From the NCBI GenBank assembly GCA_035610835.1, contig CM069442.1, positions 64,023,431 through 64,087,430 of the forward strand: a DNA stretch of 64,000 nt. The letters run 5' to 3'. The stretch comes from Ophiura sarsii (lineage: Eukaryota; Echinodermata; Ophiuroidea; Amphilepidida; Ophiuridae). How positions within the stretch are numbered: position 1 is the stretch's first letter; the number at the start of each line of letters is the position of its first letter. The notes under the pieces were generated by a model. That model saw nothing but the letters and a program-made list of their open reading frames with translations. It was not told the DNA's origin and did no database searches. Shown here in pieces: positions 11,749 through 23,589 of this stretch. The translations under genes were made by a program, and so were the position numbers.

Positions 11749-12205
11749 GGGCGTGTTCTCACTGTGCGAATGTGGACTCATACCTAGGTGCGAGTCTACA
11801 TGCATAATAGTGATGTTGCGTTCTCATTGTAGGATAAAATACATCAAAATACCGATGTGGTATCGAGTCCACTTACCCGGATGTTACTTGTTTACAAGTT
11901 TAAGCGAGTGCGCCGTGCGTACTTACTGCGTAAATACCACGCGTGCATGCATTTTGAAGCGTGCGACGGACGGCGGCGCAGTCTAATGCAGCGCAACATG
12001 CTTGTTATTGTGGAACAAGTGGTACGAGTCCACATACGATAAGTAAAACGCTTTCTCACTAGCAATTTTGATTACCACGTCCTAGGTGCGAGACTAATGT
12101 AGGGTTGATACCCCTTATTGCGCGTTCCCACTAGGCTTGGAAGTAGACTTGATGTAGCATCGAGTCCACGTCCTGGTATCAAACAGCCACAGTGGGAACG
12201 CGCCC
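11749..12205. mobile_element. PIF/Harbinger-like MITE, TTA target
   Basis: The left terminus GGGCGTGTTCTCACTGTG and right terminus CACAGTGGGAACGCGCCC are inverted with two mismatches. Both edges carry TTA (11746-11748 and 12206-12208). Internally the terminal motif recurs (tgcgttctcattgtagg at about 11818 and gcgcgttcccactagg at about 12120), and 'cgagtccac' occurs several times, so the element is built from several terminal-like modules. It is 457 bp with no transposase. Confidence 0.75.
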
Positions 12206-15200
12206 TTAGTGACAATGGAGCCTTCTTGTGGGCGACAATGTTGTAATCATCCATTTGGGAACAAAAAAACACAGATAAAGCTTCGAGTACTGTTTTCGAC
12301 CAAAACGTGGGAGGGTGCCAAGGGTTTCAAAATCGCCAATTTCAGAGAATAAGGATCTATTTTCAACCTGAATCTGCACTACGGGTAGCTGGGCTGATAC
12401 TCATGTGTCATCATTATGAAAATAGCACAACATGGTTAGGCTTATAATATAAGACAAATTTACTAAAAAGAAGTGAATCACACAATGTGTTCATTTCAGT
12501 CTAAACTCTGTCTTGAGGACCTATATTCTTTGAGCTAAATCTTTATTACGGTTCAATTTTCGTTCTTTAAGAATCTGCGTCAAAGGAGGTTTTTGAGAGT
12601 TCATTCATATGGATTACATTACAACTTTAATACATGAGGTACCCCCCCCCCCCCCCACCCCCACATTACTGCAACGAATAATTGATCAAATATATTGTAC
12701 ATTACGACCTGTCTGGATTAGCTTTCCATACAATTTATAGTGCACAAATAGGGCCTAGATTTTATTTAACTAAACAACAAATGTATCAATTGTCTGTCAG
12801 TTGGGAATGTTTAATACAATTTCAAAAGCTCTTCAATTATGTGCCACTTTCAAGGAAAGTGTCAATCATGGCAAGCTAACTAAATCCTAAACAATTGAAA
12901 GGTGATTGAAAAAGCTTAAGAAATTGTATTCCAATTCAGTACACAGGGTGTCTAATCATCATTTGACAAGGGTTACCTCACAAGAAATCATTTTAAAGGC
13001 ACATTATTGTGATCTCTTTCATCTTAGATTTTGTTCTTTGAAATCTTTAATTGTGTCCTCGAAACACAAATGTTTTGTCAAATTACATTTATAAACATGA
13101 AACTAAAATGTCCTCTTAGTCTTACTAGTTACAGAGAAATAAGTATCCTAATTACTTCAAAATAAAATGTTGAAAATTAGTTGTCAGGATATTAACAGTT
13201 TATCTTCTCTCGTTCATATGATAGACTTCCATGGTTTGATACTGTGTTAAAGCAGTTTACAGTGTTTCCGCCAACGATCACAACTGTACACAAGTGGAAA
13301 CAATTTAGGAAATGCTTTATGATGATTTTTTTTTTTAAATGTTGATTCACAAAATTGAAAGCCGATTTCCTTTATGATTTATGAAGGCTGTGGTGGTTTC
13401 TACTGAAAATACAGACAAAATACAGATCTATGAATCTTCGCAAGTCTTTTCTGATAATCAAACTTCATAAGAGAGAACAAAATAAGGGTCAATATTTGAA
13501 AATAATAATATAGTTTTAAAGTGTGGTATTGCTTCCTAGGTTATGTGGTTAAAAGGCCAAGAAAAAAGGTCTGTCTCACATACCGGCATGTAGCGTGTAA
13601 GTTCGTTGAGCCCATTTTGCCGCATTAGTCTATGTGCTTGTCGCACTGAGCCCAACTTTATTTTACCTTTTATTTTTAGTTGTCAGGAAGCAAATTGAAC
13701 AAATTGGCAGCACAGCGACCAAAATAAAAAGTTGGCAAATCACACACAATAAAATTTCCACTTTTAGCATTGCAAAAAGCAAGAAAAAAAGCATATTATA
13801 GCAATTTTCCAAAATGTATGCAAGACGGACGTTTTTTTAGAAGAGTCCTTGTTACCTCAAAATATCCCTCATAAGTTCTATTCATACACTCTTAGTGGTG
13901 TCCGACCAATCAGAAAGCAAGAAACTAAAATACGCGGAGTGCATTGAAAGTGTCTACTGCACTCCGTGTGTGCGCCGTTGACTGTGCGCACCATGCGCTT
14001 TGTTTTGATTCGTTGTTCAAGAATCGTGGGTTCGCCGATTTTCACTGCGGGTGTTAGCAAACGTGTTAAAATGTTTTTATTCATCAACAATTATGCTCAA
14101 ATTGTGAATTTTGATTTGTAAGTGTCGTGTATGAATTAGGTCAATGCATGCGTATGTTTTGTTTCTCGAAAAAATAGAAAAATCAATGCACTTGCGCAAA
14201 TGTTGATATGCTTACAATAGCACTCCCCCTTCGGTGTTGTGCCATTATTCACACATCAACATCAGCGCGCGTGCATTGATTTGTCTAATTTCTCTCGAAA
14301 CAACACATACGCATTTATTGACCTATAATCAATGAGTAAATGAGATGTAATAAAAAAGGTGTTTTGACCCCTGGCTTAATCTTTGCTACATTTCAAGCCT
14401 GACATGACTTGGCTAAACATTTTTTGCACAACACTGTTTCCCACAGATAGCCATATCTAACATAGCAAATGTATCGGTTCCAAATTCCATGTTTGGAAGG
14501 GAACTATCACATCAATCCGATAAGAGATTTGATTGAATGTGCAAACATGATACATAAGCTCTGTGTTTAATTCTCTATTTAATTACGTTCCATATTATTG
14601 ATATGGGGTTATACCATATCAATATAATATGGTACATAAGTATGGCACGCAAAGATTTCAAAAACGATGCGACTATTTACTCATCTAATTGTAAATGTAA
14701 CACTTCATGTTTGCATGACACAATTGTATTAGGTGTGACAATGATTTGTTTTATTAGTGACACATTTATGGGTTCCGTTGTGGGAGGCAGGTCATAACAA
14801 TAGATGTACGTAAAATGGTTTCTATTTTACCAGCGAGTGTCGTTGCTTTTACACACATAAAGCAGGTTGGATTGTACACACATGTAATAGTTGTTCGACA
14901 AGTGCTCGTAGAGCACGAGTAGAACTTTTTACTTGTATAACACCATAATTGCCTATAGTATTAGCCAGGACCAGTAAGATGTTATGAATATACCAACAGG
15001 CTGGTATTACCCAATACAAAAACAGGCTGATTTTAACTATACAGACCATAATAAAGATGGGAGAGTCAAAACATATGGAATAACAGATTCCTCACTACTA
15101 AATGTTCCCGTTGAAGACATGAAGTGGTAGGGTATACAAAGTAGTTCCTGCTTGTCAGCAACAGTCGTACATGGATCGACTAGAGTCAAACATGGATTTA

Positions 15201-15425
15201 GATTCCACTATAGACACAGTGTCTCTAGCTCTTCAACTATGAGTTAGCTAGAGCGTACAAATTAAAATATTATTTGGGTCAGGCTGTTAGAGCAGAATAT
15301 TGTTGCTCACACTCCACGTATAGACCTAGTACATTATCCCGGTACAGTAGTGACTCAAGTGATGTCAATGTCTTTTTTTATGGAAAAAGGAAATATAAAG
15401 GTTGAAGTTTATTGAAGTAATCGAT
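12206..15425. other. Non-coding; one CpG-richer patch at about 13910-14050
   Basis: Mostly AT-rich with no exon I can support. A C15 tract lies at 12642-12656. The patch at about 13910-14050 has several CpGs and the motif tgcgcaccatgcgctt, which resembles an NRF1-type promoter element. A minus-strand frame starts there with ATG at 14084, but I see no clear splice donor. This could be an upstream promoter or first exon of a minus-strand gene such as the FAM149B1-like gene; that is speculative. Confidence 0.3.
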
Positions 15426-15806
15426 CAAAGGTATACTATTACTATGTGATCTTTTCCAGGGAACGCCCTCAATCCTCAAAAATTGAAAAGCAGATTTTCT
15501 TGCAGATTTACATTTCTGATCATAAATCGTACATACATTCCAAGTTACAGGGCGATACGATTCTTAATTACTTCAAAATCATGGTTTTAGAGTGAGAATA
15601 AACGGTCCGAGTCTGCGCCGACAACTTATTTATTTTAACTCTAAATTCACTCTAAAACAATGATTTTGAGGTAATTCAGAATCGTATCGCTCTGTAACTT
15701 GGAATAAATTCATGATTTATGATCCAAAATGTAAATCTGCAAGAAAATCTTTGTTCTAAAAAAAATCATGAATGCTCCCTGGAAAAGATCACATAATATG
15801 CCTGTA
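15426..15806. mobile_element. Palindromic MITE, 'TATGTGATCTTT' family, copy 1
   Basis: A long imperfect palindrome. The left half reads atgtgatcttttccaggg, then gattttcttgcagattt, then cattccaagttacag. The right half is its reverse complement, ending ccctggaaaagatcacat. Arms are about 150 bp with a short centre holding attcactctaaaac. Copy 2 at 28735-29102 is closely related. Diverged ends also bound the large foldback at 51237-54695. Confidence 0.75.
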
Positions 15807-15914
15807 ACAATCGATTATTTGCTAAATAAGAGGTTATAGTTGATTGGCTAAGATTAAGAATACCCTTCCATTCTTATTCCTCACTATGTAAGAGTATGGG
15901 TCATTCTTTAAACG

Positions 15915-16501
15915 CAGGCCTTCACGTTTGAAAATTGAAGGTGTGCTTTAAATCGCACTCCTCAAAACATTGAGGTGTGCTGTAGGTGTGCCATAAATTG
16001 CACTCCTCAAAAAAATTAGGCGTGCTGTTTTATGACCAAATCGGGATCGTGGAATCAAAACAAACTGCACATGGCGTAAGGTTGGGAGCGAGTCCCGGGT
16101 AATTAATCTACATTAATCAACAACAAAATAAGGTAGATTTGCCATTCCTGGGGCTAACTGTTAAGACAAGTAAACCTGTATGTTAATGTATGTATATACA
16201 CTTTCATTTTCAGTGTTGAAAAAATCATACTTTTGATAAGAATAATTTAGTATAAGATCTTAGGTTAGGAGTTATTATCCCTAATGGTGTGGGTCAAGGG
16301 GTATTATGTGGGTTATTAAGGGTCAAATACGAGTCGTCTAAGGTCCTATTTTTGACTTAAGAAAAAGAAGGAAAAAAAAATTTAAAAAAAAAAAAAAAAA
16401 TTATTATTTTTTTAGGCGTGCAATAAATCGCTCTTCTTGAAACTATTTCAGGCGTGCGATGGCGTGCGATCGCACTCGCACGCCTCAAACGTGAAGGCCT
16501 G
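15915..16501. mobile_element. hAT-like non-autonomous element with 17-bp perfect TIRs
   Basis: The termini CAGGCCTTCACGTTTGA and TCAAACGTGAAGGCCTG are exact inverted copies. AAACG occurs directly outside both ends, so the target duplication is at least partly visible, though not a clean 8 bp. Internal subterminal repeats (gtgtgctttaaatcgcactc, then ggcgtgcgatggcgtgcg) are repeated near each end, as is typical for transposase-binding arrays. An A-rich low-complexity patch lies near 16365-16400. No transposase. Confidence 0.7.
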
Positions 16502-19062
16502 AAACGTCTCCATTGAAGCATGGAAGTACGATGATTGAAGACATGCTGGGTATAACAAAGGAATTCCAGTCCATAAGGTTAACAACAGTTGATATTCTGA
16601 CCCATAAGACCGGGCACGGGCTTGAGCTACATGTATGATTTCGCTGTACGACAACCTGTAATTTTCGGGTTTTTTAAGATTTAAATTTGTTCTAAAGTGT
16701 CTAAATGTTACTATTTCTTGCTTAATATTAATAAGTTAGTTTTACTAAATGTTTTTAGACTATTATCACACTAGAAACATAAGTGGCAGTTATAAAGATA
16801 AAAGTCAGTCCAGCCCTTTTATAATAACTTTTTCAATCATCTACCCATGTTCAATCTAATTATTAGGTCTACATCCACCCAATGATGCTGTTCTGTTTTA
16901 CTCATGAACATTTTCCTTTTTAACATAATAATTATCCAATGGTAGAAGGTAGTTAACATTGTCACAAGCGGAATGGAGTAACCAAGGATTGCTGCCCGGT
17001 CCTTGTTTGCCAGTGTCGGTGTATCTGTGAATGCATGCTGTAACTAGGCAAGCCTAGCTTAAGAGGAAGTGCTTGACTTTTGAACAGTCAACACATATTT
17101 TAATGTATAATTAATGTCATCGACACATTATGTACAAATACAAGGTAGGTCTCTGCACACACAAGAGCACATTGCTGGATTGTGACGCATCATTCAACAA
17201 CAAAACAGCATCAAGATTTAGCTTATATTTAGACTTATGTCACAGCATTGATGTTGGAATGGAAGCTATCAGTGTTTAGGCTTAACGCTATTCACACGGC
17301 ATTTGTCTGCAGACGACAGTTCTAAAATTTCATCACCATTTGGAGTCTCCATGAGAAATGCATTAAAATTCAGTAATTCTTATGATAGGCTTTGAAAATT
17401 GGGAAAGGTTTCTGAAAAATCTGTTTTGTATATGGTAAAACTATAGCCGCATGGAAAGTGTTAATAAAATTAGTCTATCATCATTGAAGTTACTCTATAC
17501 TTAAATGCAGTTGAACAAAATTTATAAAAACCAAAACCAAGAGAACCCTATGAATCCTTTGTTGACTTTTAAATAAAAATGAGAAATCCCAACTAATTCT
17601 GTTTGATGAAGTGTGATGATGGTTTCACACACAACTTTAGCAGTAACTTCCAGAATTGGTTCTTATTTTTAATTTGATCATCAACTACTGGATGGCACAT
17701 TCATCTTTATAAACTCGTATTTGCATATATCATAAATGATGTCAGAAAAGATGGGCTGGATTCATCGCTTGCTCTATTTTAACACACCAACCCAATGGCA
17801 CAGTACACAATAGATTTTGTAAACATTTCAAAGAGCAGTTAATAATTTGACACTATTAACATTAACACCATTAATATTCACAAAAATAAGCCCCTCACAA
17901 TATGAACAATTAATTTCCTACAAAATATCCTCCCACAACATATTTTCACTTGTTACACAGTGGGCAAACTTCATTACAATGCAATTTATAGACTAAGCAA
18001 CCTTGCCATTAAAAACGTGTTGGTGCAGTGTTTAGCGGTGACATTGCAAACACCATAATGCTCACTTCCAGGGTATAAAATCAATAATGGCATTAATTAT
18101 TCAATATTGTCTGCAGGTTAGGCCTAAAATATAGTATGCATCTAGGGTTGAGTATTGCCACACTAACATTTGGTGATGGTATTGGTAGCCAAGGAACGCA
18201 ACTTCGCAGATAGTGACTGAACAACTATGTAGTGGCTCATGTTCCATCCCCAGCACTGCCGGAGCTAGGTGTCCCTTTTTGACTTGGTTGATCCTCCCCC
18301 CCCCCCCCCCCCTCTAAGTTTTATTCCAAAAACCACACCCAGGTGATAAATCCTTTTATTTTCTTTCATCAAATTGAAAATGTGTGTTAAATCTGATCAA
18401 GCAACAATAGCTTTGCCTATAGCTACATAGGCTACCTGTTTTTCAACTCCCCCCAAACCAAATTGTCCTGATTTAATCCACTACATTCATACAGTACATG
18501 CATTTACAAAGCTATCTGTTTGTCCTGTCACTATGACAGTTGCTAAATAGGCGGCAATGAATTAAACCGTATTTGTTTACTAAAAAATGGGCCACGGCTT
18601 TGTGAAAAGCATTAGCAATGGCTATAGGCATCTACAGCCCATGTATGTTTGTTCTTTGGTGTTGACACACCTTGATAATTATACCAACTGTATAATAATG
18701 AATTATGTAGTTTGTGGGTGTACACCATGGATTGGTGGGGATTTTTTCAACCAATAGACAGCCATGGGGTAGAATTAGTATAGCATAGGCTGACTGATTT
18801 CACCCAGTTTGTTTATAACAAAAATTATTTTAAACAGAATTCAACTAATTCAATAAGCGCCTATTATCGGCAATTAAAATCCATAATGTAGGCCCTTTGG
18901 GGGTTACATAAAAAAAACAAAATTTGAGCTTTTATATAAAAACTGTTAATTTCAAATTGAAAGTGTATATAATTGTGTTTTTTCTTTCACATACAATAGC
19001 TTCGAACAACAGCCCGCAACTTCCCTTGATGAAGCTGAACTAGTGTCTTAGTCTCCCAGGGG
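16502..19062. other. Non-coding, no gene seen
   Basis: AT-rich. A C17 tract is at 18296-18312. A segment at about 17385-17460 (gaaaattgggaaaggtt and tagccgcatggaaagtg) recurs at about 48370-48415, so it is an interspersed repeat fragment. No supported exon. Confidence 0.4.
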
Positions 19063-19217
19063 AGGGGGGTCACTCAGATACTTTTTTGGTAGGGATGTGC
19101 CGCCAGCAATATAAAAATGTACCCACACATTTACTTTACCAGACGGGTTAAAAATGGGACCCTATTTGGCGGCACATCCCTGTGACCTAATATCCACTAA
19201 GTGCCCCCCCCCCCCCC
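19063..19217. mobile_element. Short relative of the G/C-run TIR element
   Basis: The left end (aggggaggggggtcactcag, then ggtagggatgtgccgcc) and right end (ggcggcacatccctgtg, then a 14-C run) are inverted copies, matching the family at 11014-11446. It is about 155 bp, probably an internally deleted copy. Confidence 0.6.
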
Positions 19218-19762
19218 TGTTTAAGTCTATGTAAAACTATTCTTGTAAACAAAATGCACTCTTACATTAAGTTTTTGCATGTTTCTTCCCATTCTGACAC
19301 AAAAACCGTAACCTCTAAAATAAGTTTAAACCCTCCATCACAAAACACCCTTGGTAAAAGTAGTTTTGATCGTTCAAGTCAAAACAGTCTGCATAGTCTT
19401 TCGCACTGTCAATGTCATGAAATAACTTCTCAAAATTCACAAATAACATCACTTTTGTTCCCAGATACATTAATTACTGATTAATTATTATTTAGATATG
19501 ATTATTGTCCATCTGATTATTGTGCCTTCGTGTTTAAAACTTCATAAATAGTGTTACATCAAGAGCATCAGTGAATGTGTGGTGTAATTTAATATATTTA
19601 AAACATTAGACAAGTTTTAACTTTCATCTTTGCTTTTTTTTCTCAAACTGTTTTATGCCATGGATCCCATCAGCTACTCTGGGATATGCTATTGCTGCAA
19701 AAGACTACCAATACCCGAATTTAATACCAGGTTTTTCAAACATGCTAGATTACTAGTGGTAC

Positions 19763-20656
19763 CAGTGTTGTAGTCGAGTCCACCCTACCCGAGTCTGAGT
19801 CCTTACCTCTCGAGTCCGAGACCGAGTCCGAGTCCTTCATGTCCAAGTCCGAGTCCGAGTCACAAGTCCTTATATATGTATTTTAAATCTGATCACATGT
19901 CATTAATTTTGCTATCTTTAATTGGCCAACATATCAATGATGTCAACTTAATGATGCATTTTTAACCTTCACATCCCCATACATGGAAAAATGTTGATAC
20001 CATTTTGAATTATAGGCATAAGATTTGATTCAGATATTCAAACAGTATCCAGAAGATCATAGATAGAGAAATTACAAAATTGATTAAAAGGTGTGATATG
20101 CTGTAGAGCAACAATTCCCCTGCCGTTTCACCTAATTCTTTTTCCTGAAAATGTCATCCCTAATTCCATCAATGTTTTTAATTGAGCTGCTCTATAGGAA
20201 TCTGAAAATACCAATGAAAGATTCTCTTTGTAAGAGATGTTATGATTGTTTCAAACAGTATAAACACTGACACAAAAACACCTAAAGACCATTTACATCG
20301 TACAAACAGCCTTCGATTGCACATGATTATTATCACTTTAATTATTTATAGGCTCCCTCGAATTGTTTTTATGATTGAAATAGTTATCAATGTGTTTTCA
20401 ACAGCATATTTCTAACTGTTCAGATGTATGATGATTTATGACATTATTATTTCTAAACTGTTGAAGATTGGATGACTAAAAATAAGTATCTAATTACTGC
20501 AAACAAAATAAGCCAATATTAGCTGGACTCAGACAGGACCGAGTCCCTAGTGCCCGAGTCCGAGACTGAGTCCTTCCCCTCCGAGTCCGAGTCCTTCAAA
20601 ATAGGGACTCGAGACCGGTCTTGAGTCCGAGTCCGGAATCGAGTACTACATCACTG
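19763..20656. mobile_element. hAT-like non-autonomous element with perfect 8-bp TSD
   Basis: The ends are CAGTGTTGTAGTCGAGTCC and, at the right, the inverted form ending tcgagtactacatcactg. AGTGGTAC flanks both sides exactly (19755-19762 and 20657-20664). Subterminal arrays of 'gagtccgagtcc' occur at both ends in opposite roles, likely transposase-binding repeats. The 894-bp body is AT-rich and has no transposase frame. Confidence 0.9.
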
Positions 20657-20787
20657 AGTGGTACTGTGACAGGTGTGAGCAAGATGCAGGGGCAGTGTAG
20701 ACGGTTTCAAACTTTGACACAGCATTTTAACAAAGATGATTGTCCCTCTATTAAACATCTATGAGGTCATGCAACAGTGGAAGGACC

Positions 20788-21104
20788 CTGGGGGTTACTT
20801 TCGCCAAATTCGTACGTGGATGTGCCTGCCGGACTACGAAAATGTGACTTTCACTATACCTATTTTTTGGCCAATTTCCCACCCATCAATATACCAATTT
20901 TTTTAGAAAAGCACCCAATTTTGCACAAATTGGGTGATTACAAAAAATGCCTCAAAATACACCCAATTTATGCCAATTGGGCGCTTTGGTCTGTGATGAA
21001 AACCACCCCATCGCTATACCAATTTTGGCAAAAAAGCACCCCAAAAGGCAGGCACATATACATATACCATATCAATGTGAGAACCCCCCCCCCCCCCATT
21101 TTTA
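20788..21104. mobile_element. Diverged G/C-run TIR element
   Basis: The left part has ctgggggttactttcg and gtggatgtgcctgcc. The right part has ggcaggcacatata and a C14 tract. The inner inverted match ggatgtgcctgcc/ggcaggcacat fits the 11014 family. The interior repeats 'ataccaattttt' and 'gcacccaattt'. The long + strand frame across it is a by-product of the repeat. Confidence 0.5.
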
Positions 21105-23380
21105 TCTTGAGAAAGGATGATTAAACCCCTTATTAACATTGTACACACATAGCACTCATCTAAGAATATCCAATTTACATATATTTATCATGCATACATT
21201 TACAATATTAATAATTGATTGCCCCTTCCTCTGGTCACCAAGTGAACTCAATTGCTCTCCTTGACCCAAACTTTGTTTTCCCCACTATGAACCCAAGTCA
21301 TTGATGTTTGGCACCTGCAAAATTCTGGACATTTATGAAGTCCATTCCTTTATAACTTGCAGTCCATGGCAATATTATTGACATTTGCTCAGCTACAACT
21401 TGTTTAGAGGCCTATTTTCCTGCAAGAAAATATATCCATCACTCCTCTACCAATCAATTTTGCCAAAGTGAAGGACCCTTATGTTTAAAATGGATCCACT
21501 TGAGCAATCAATGCCTTGCCTATTGTTGAGAGTTATTGGATTGAAATGGCTTCATTGCACTTTATTAGGTTGTCAATGACTCCATTCTATGAAAAGGAAG
21601 CAATGTCAATGCTTGGAATAGTCAATGGTTAAAAATCAATGAGGATTTGAGGAAATCATCAAAATAGTAAATTGTGGTCTACATGTGAAGTAGGAAATGG
21701 GATAGTGTTTGTATAACTGTCAATTAGACCTATAAATATATCACAATAAAAGTGTGTCAAGAACATAATAGCATCACCTGATAATCATGGTTATAACAGT
21801 TAACAGTTAGATCAATTTGGGTTTGAAGATTAAGGACAAATATCTTACTCACACCTGTAAAAAAGGCAAGTATCAGTTTTAGGGGATAAATAATAAATAA
21901 GCATTTATAATGTGCCACTTATCTAGAAACAAGATCTAATTCTAATCCAAGGTGCAATTAACAAACAAGAAAACAACATTACAGTGAAGCAAACATTTAA
22001 AAGGGTATTGATGTATTTAAAAGGTGTCTATAACTCTGCAAAGGATGTGTATATTCATAAGAAAAGAAGATGCCAAGTATGATTTTTTTCCAAAAAGGCA
22101 ATTTTGATTTACAGAATTTTTCATTATTTAACAATCCCATTGACTTACACCTACAGGAGGCATTGACAAATTCCCAATTATTGCCATTTTGTTGTTGTTA
22201 AAGATTTTTATTTTATTTTTATGCCAAAACATCAAGGTATTACATATTTTGTTGCTTTCCACAACTCAGTGATGATGGATGGTATTTTGAATGGGAATTA
22301 GTACTTTTCTACATTGCCAAAGTTTGTGAATTTCCTCAGAAAAAAACACATGTTTAATAATTGTACTAACAAGGTGTCATATTTTAAAATTTAGAACATT
22401 ATTTTGTTGGTTTTCCCCCAACTAAGTGTTTCTAGACTTAATTACAGCATTTTGAAAATGTCCTTTAAAGAAATACTGTTCTATTCATTAAACCATGCAT
22501 TATATGATAGGAAAATAATTATCTATATATTGACCATTTTAATTGAACACAGAACTATAATATCCAATAAAACTAATTTAAACTGCACATCCACAACTTG
22601 GATTATTTGAAATTCACGCCCGGTTGTACGTCTTGAAAGTGCTGATGGGATAGCCATACCCAATATTGTGATGTCATCGTAACTAAAACTGCCTCATCAG
22701 CAACAGGTCGCTGGATGGTATCAAGCAGGAATTCAATGCATAAATTGAAAATATCAATACATGAAACAGAGATGCAGATGAAACAAGTCTTTCGTCATAG
22801 CTTTGATCAATATGGCGACGTCCATACATGTAATCGTTTTTCTTTCTAAAGCTGATTTTTAAACATGGGCTAACAACATTGAATCAATGAATCAGACAAG
22901 CAACTTTTTTCAATTTTTCCTTTTCCAATTTTTTTTTTTTTTTTTAATTTTGAAATATTTAGAAATATTTAGACATATTTTGAAATATTTCAAAATATTT
23001 CAAAATATTTTGAAAACTTCGAAAATTGCAGAAAATTCATCAACATTTCCCAGGACATTTTGAAAGAAAAAACCCTACTGACCAACCCTACCAGAGAGGT
23101 CTGTTTGCCAGTAGAACAGGTTGGGGGTTTTTTTGTCGCCTTATTCTCCAATTTCCTAGGATACCCTATTTTTAACACAATTTAGTGGTTCACCGCATAT
23201 TAGGCTAATGTGTATCTGTTTTCACCTATTGATTCTATAATACTGGTACAAATGACAGGAAGTTGGCACAAAATCAGTAAGTGTGCATCAAATACACGTA
23301 TACGCTCTGGGGTAAGTGTGGCGAAATTTAACCCTAATAAGAATTCAATAATATAATATGACTGTTTTATGAAACCGTAT
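21105..23380. other. Non-coding; low-complexity aaatattt tract at 22920-23030
   Basis: No supported exon. From 22920 to about 23030 there is a run of tttgaaatatttagaaat-like repeats, partly self-complementary. The following 23035-23130 text resembles 5520-5600. Confidence 0.4.
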
Positions 23381-23411
23381 ATTATTAATAATAAATGCCT
23401 CTCTCTTGCCA

Positions 23412-23589
23412 GACACTCAAGTGGTCTGATCCACACTGGAAGCCTAACAAGTTCATGACCGAACTCCTACTGAGAGTCGGAATTTTCTCATTGGGCCTTT
23501 TACACTTTCTGAGTTACTTCAGAATCAGATATGCCGGCTTGTTTCAGCCTTGCCCCTCGAGAAGAAAAACACAAAAATGTGCAAGCTGA
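23412..23589 (+). CDS. Unidentified exon-like frame with a hydrophobic segment
   Basis: After a good acceptor context (gcctctctcttgccag at about 23396-23411) a frame reads TLKWSDPHWKPNKFMTELLL, then a hydrophobic run (VGIFSLGLLHFLSYF) and FRIRYAGLFQ, to a TGA at 23587-23589. It could be a membrane-spanning exon or chance. There is no donor with strong consensus and I do not recognise the family. Confidence 0.2.

Noticed and set aside
16448..16654. 68-codon minus-strand frame
   Set aside because: It crosses the right TIR of the hAT-like element at 15915-16501.
20777..21124. 115-codon + strand frame
   Set aside because: It lies entirely in a diverged transposon with internal repeats.
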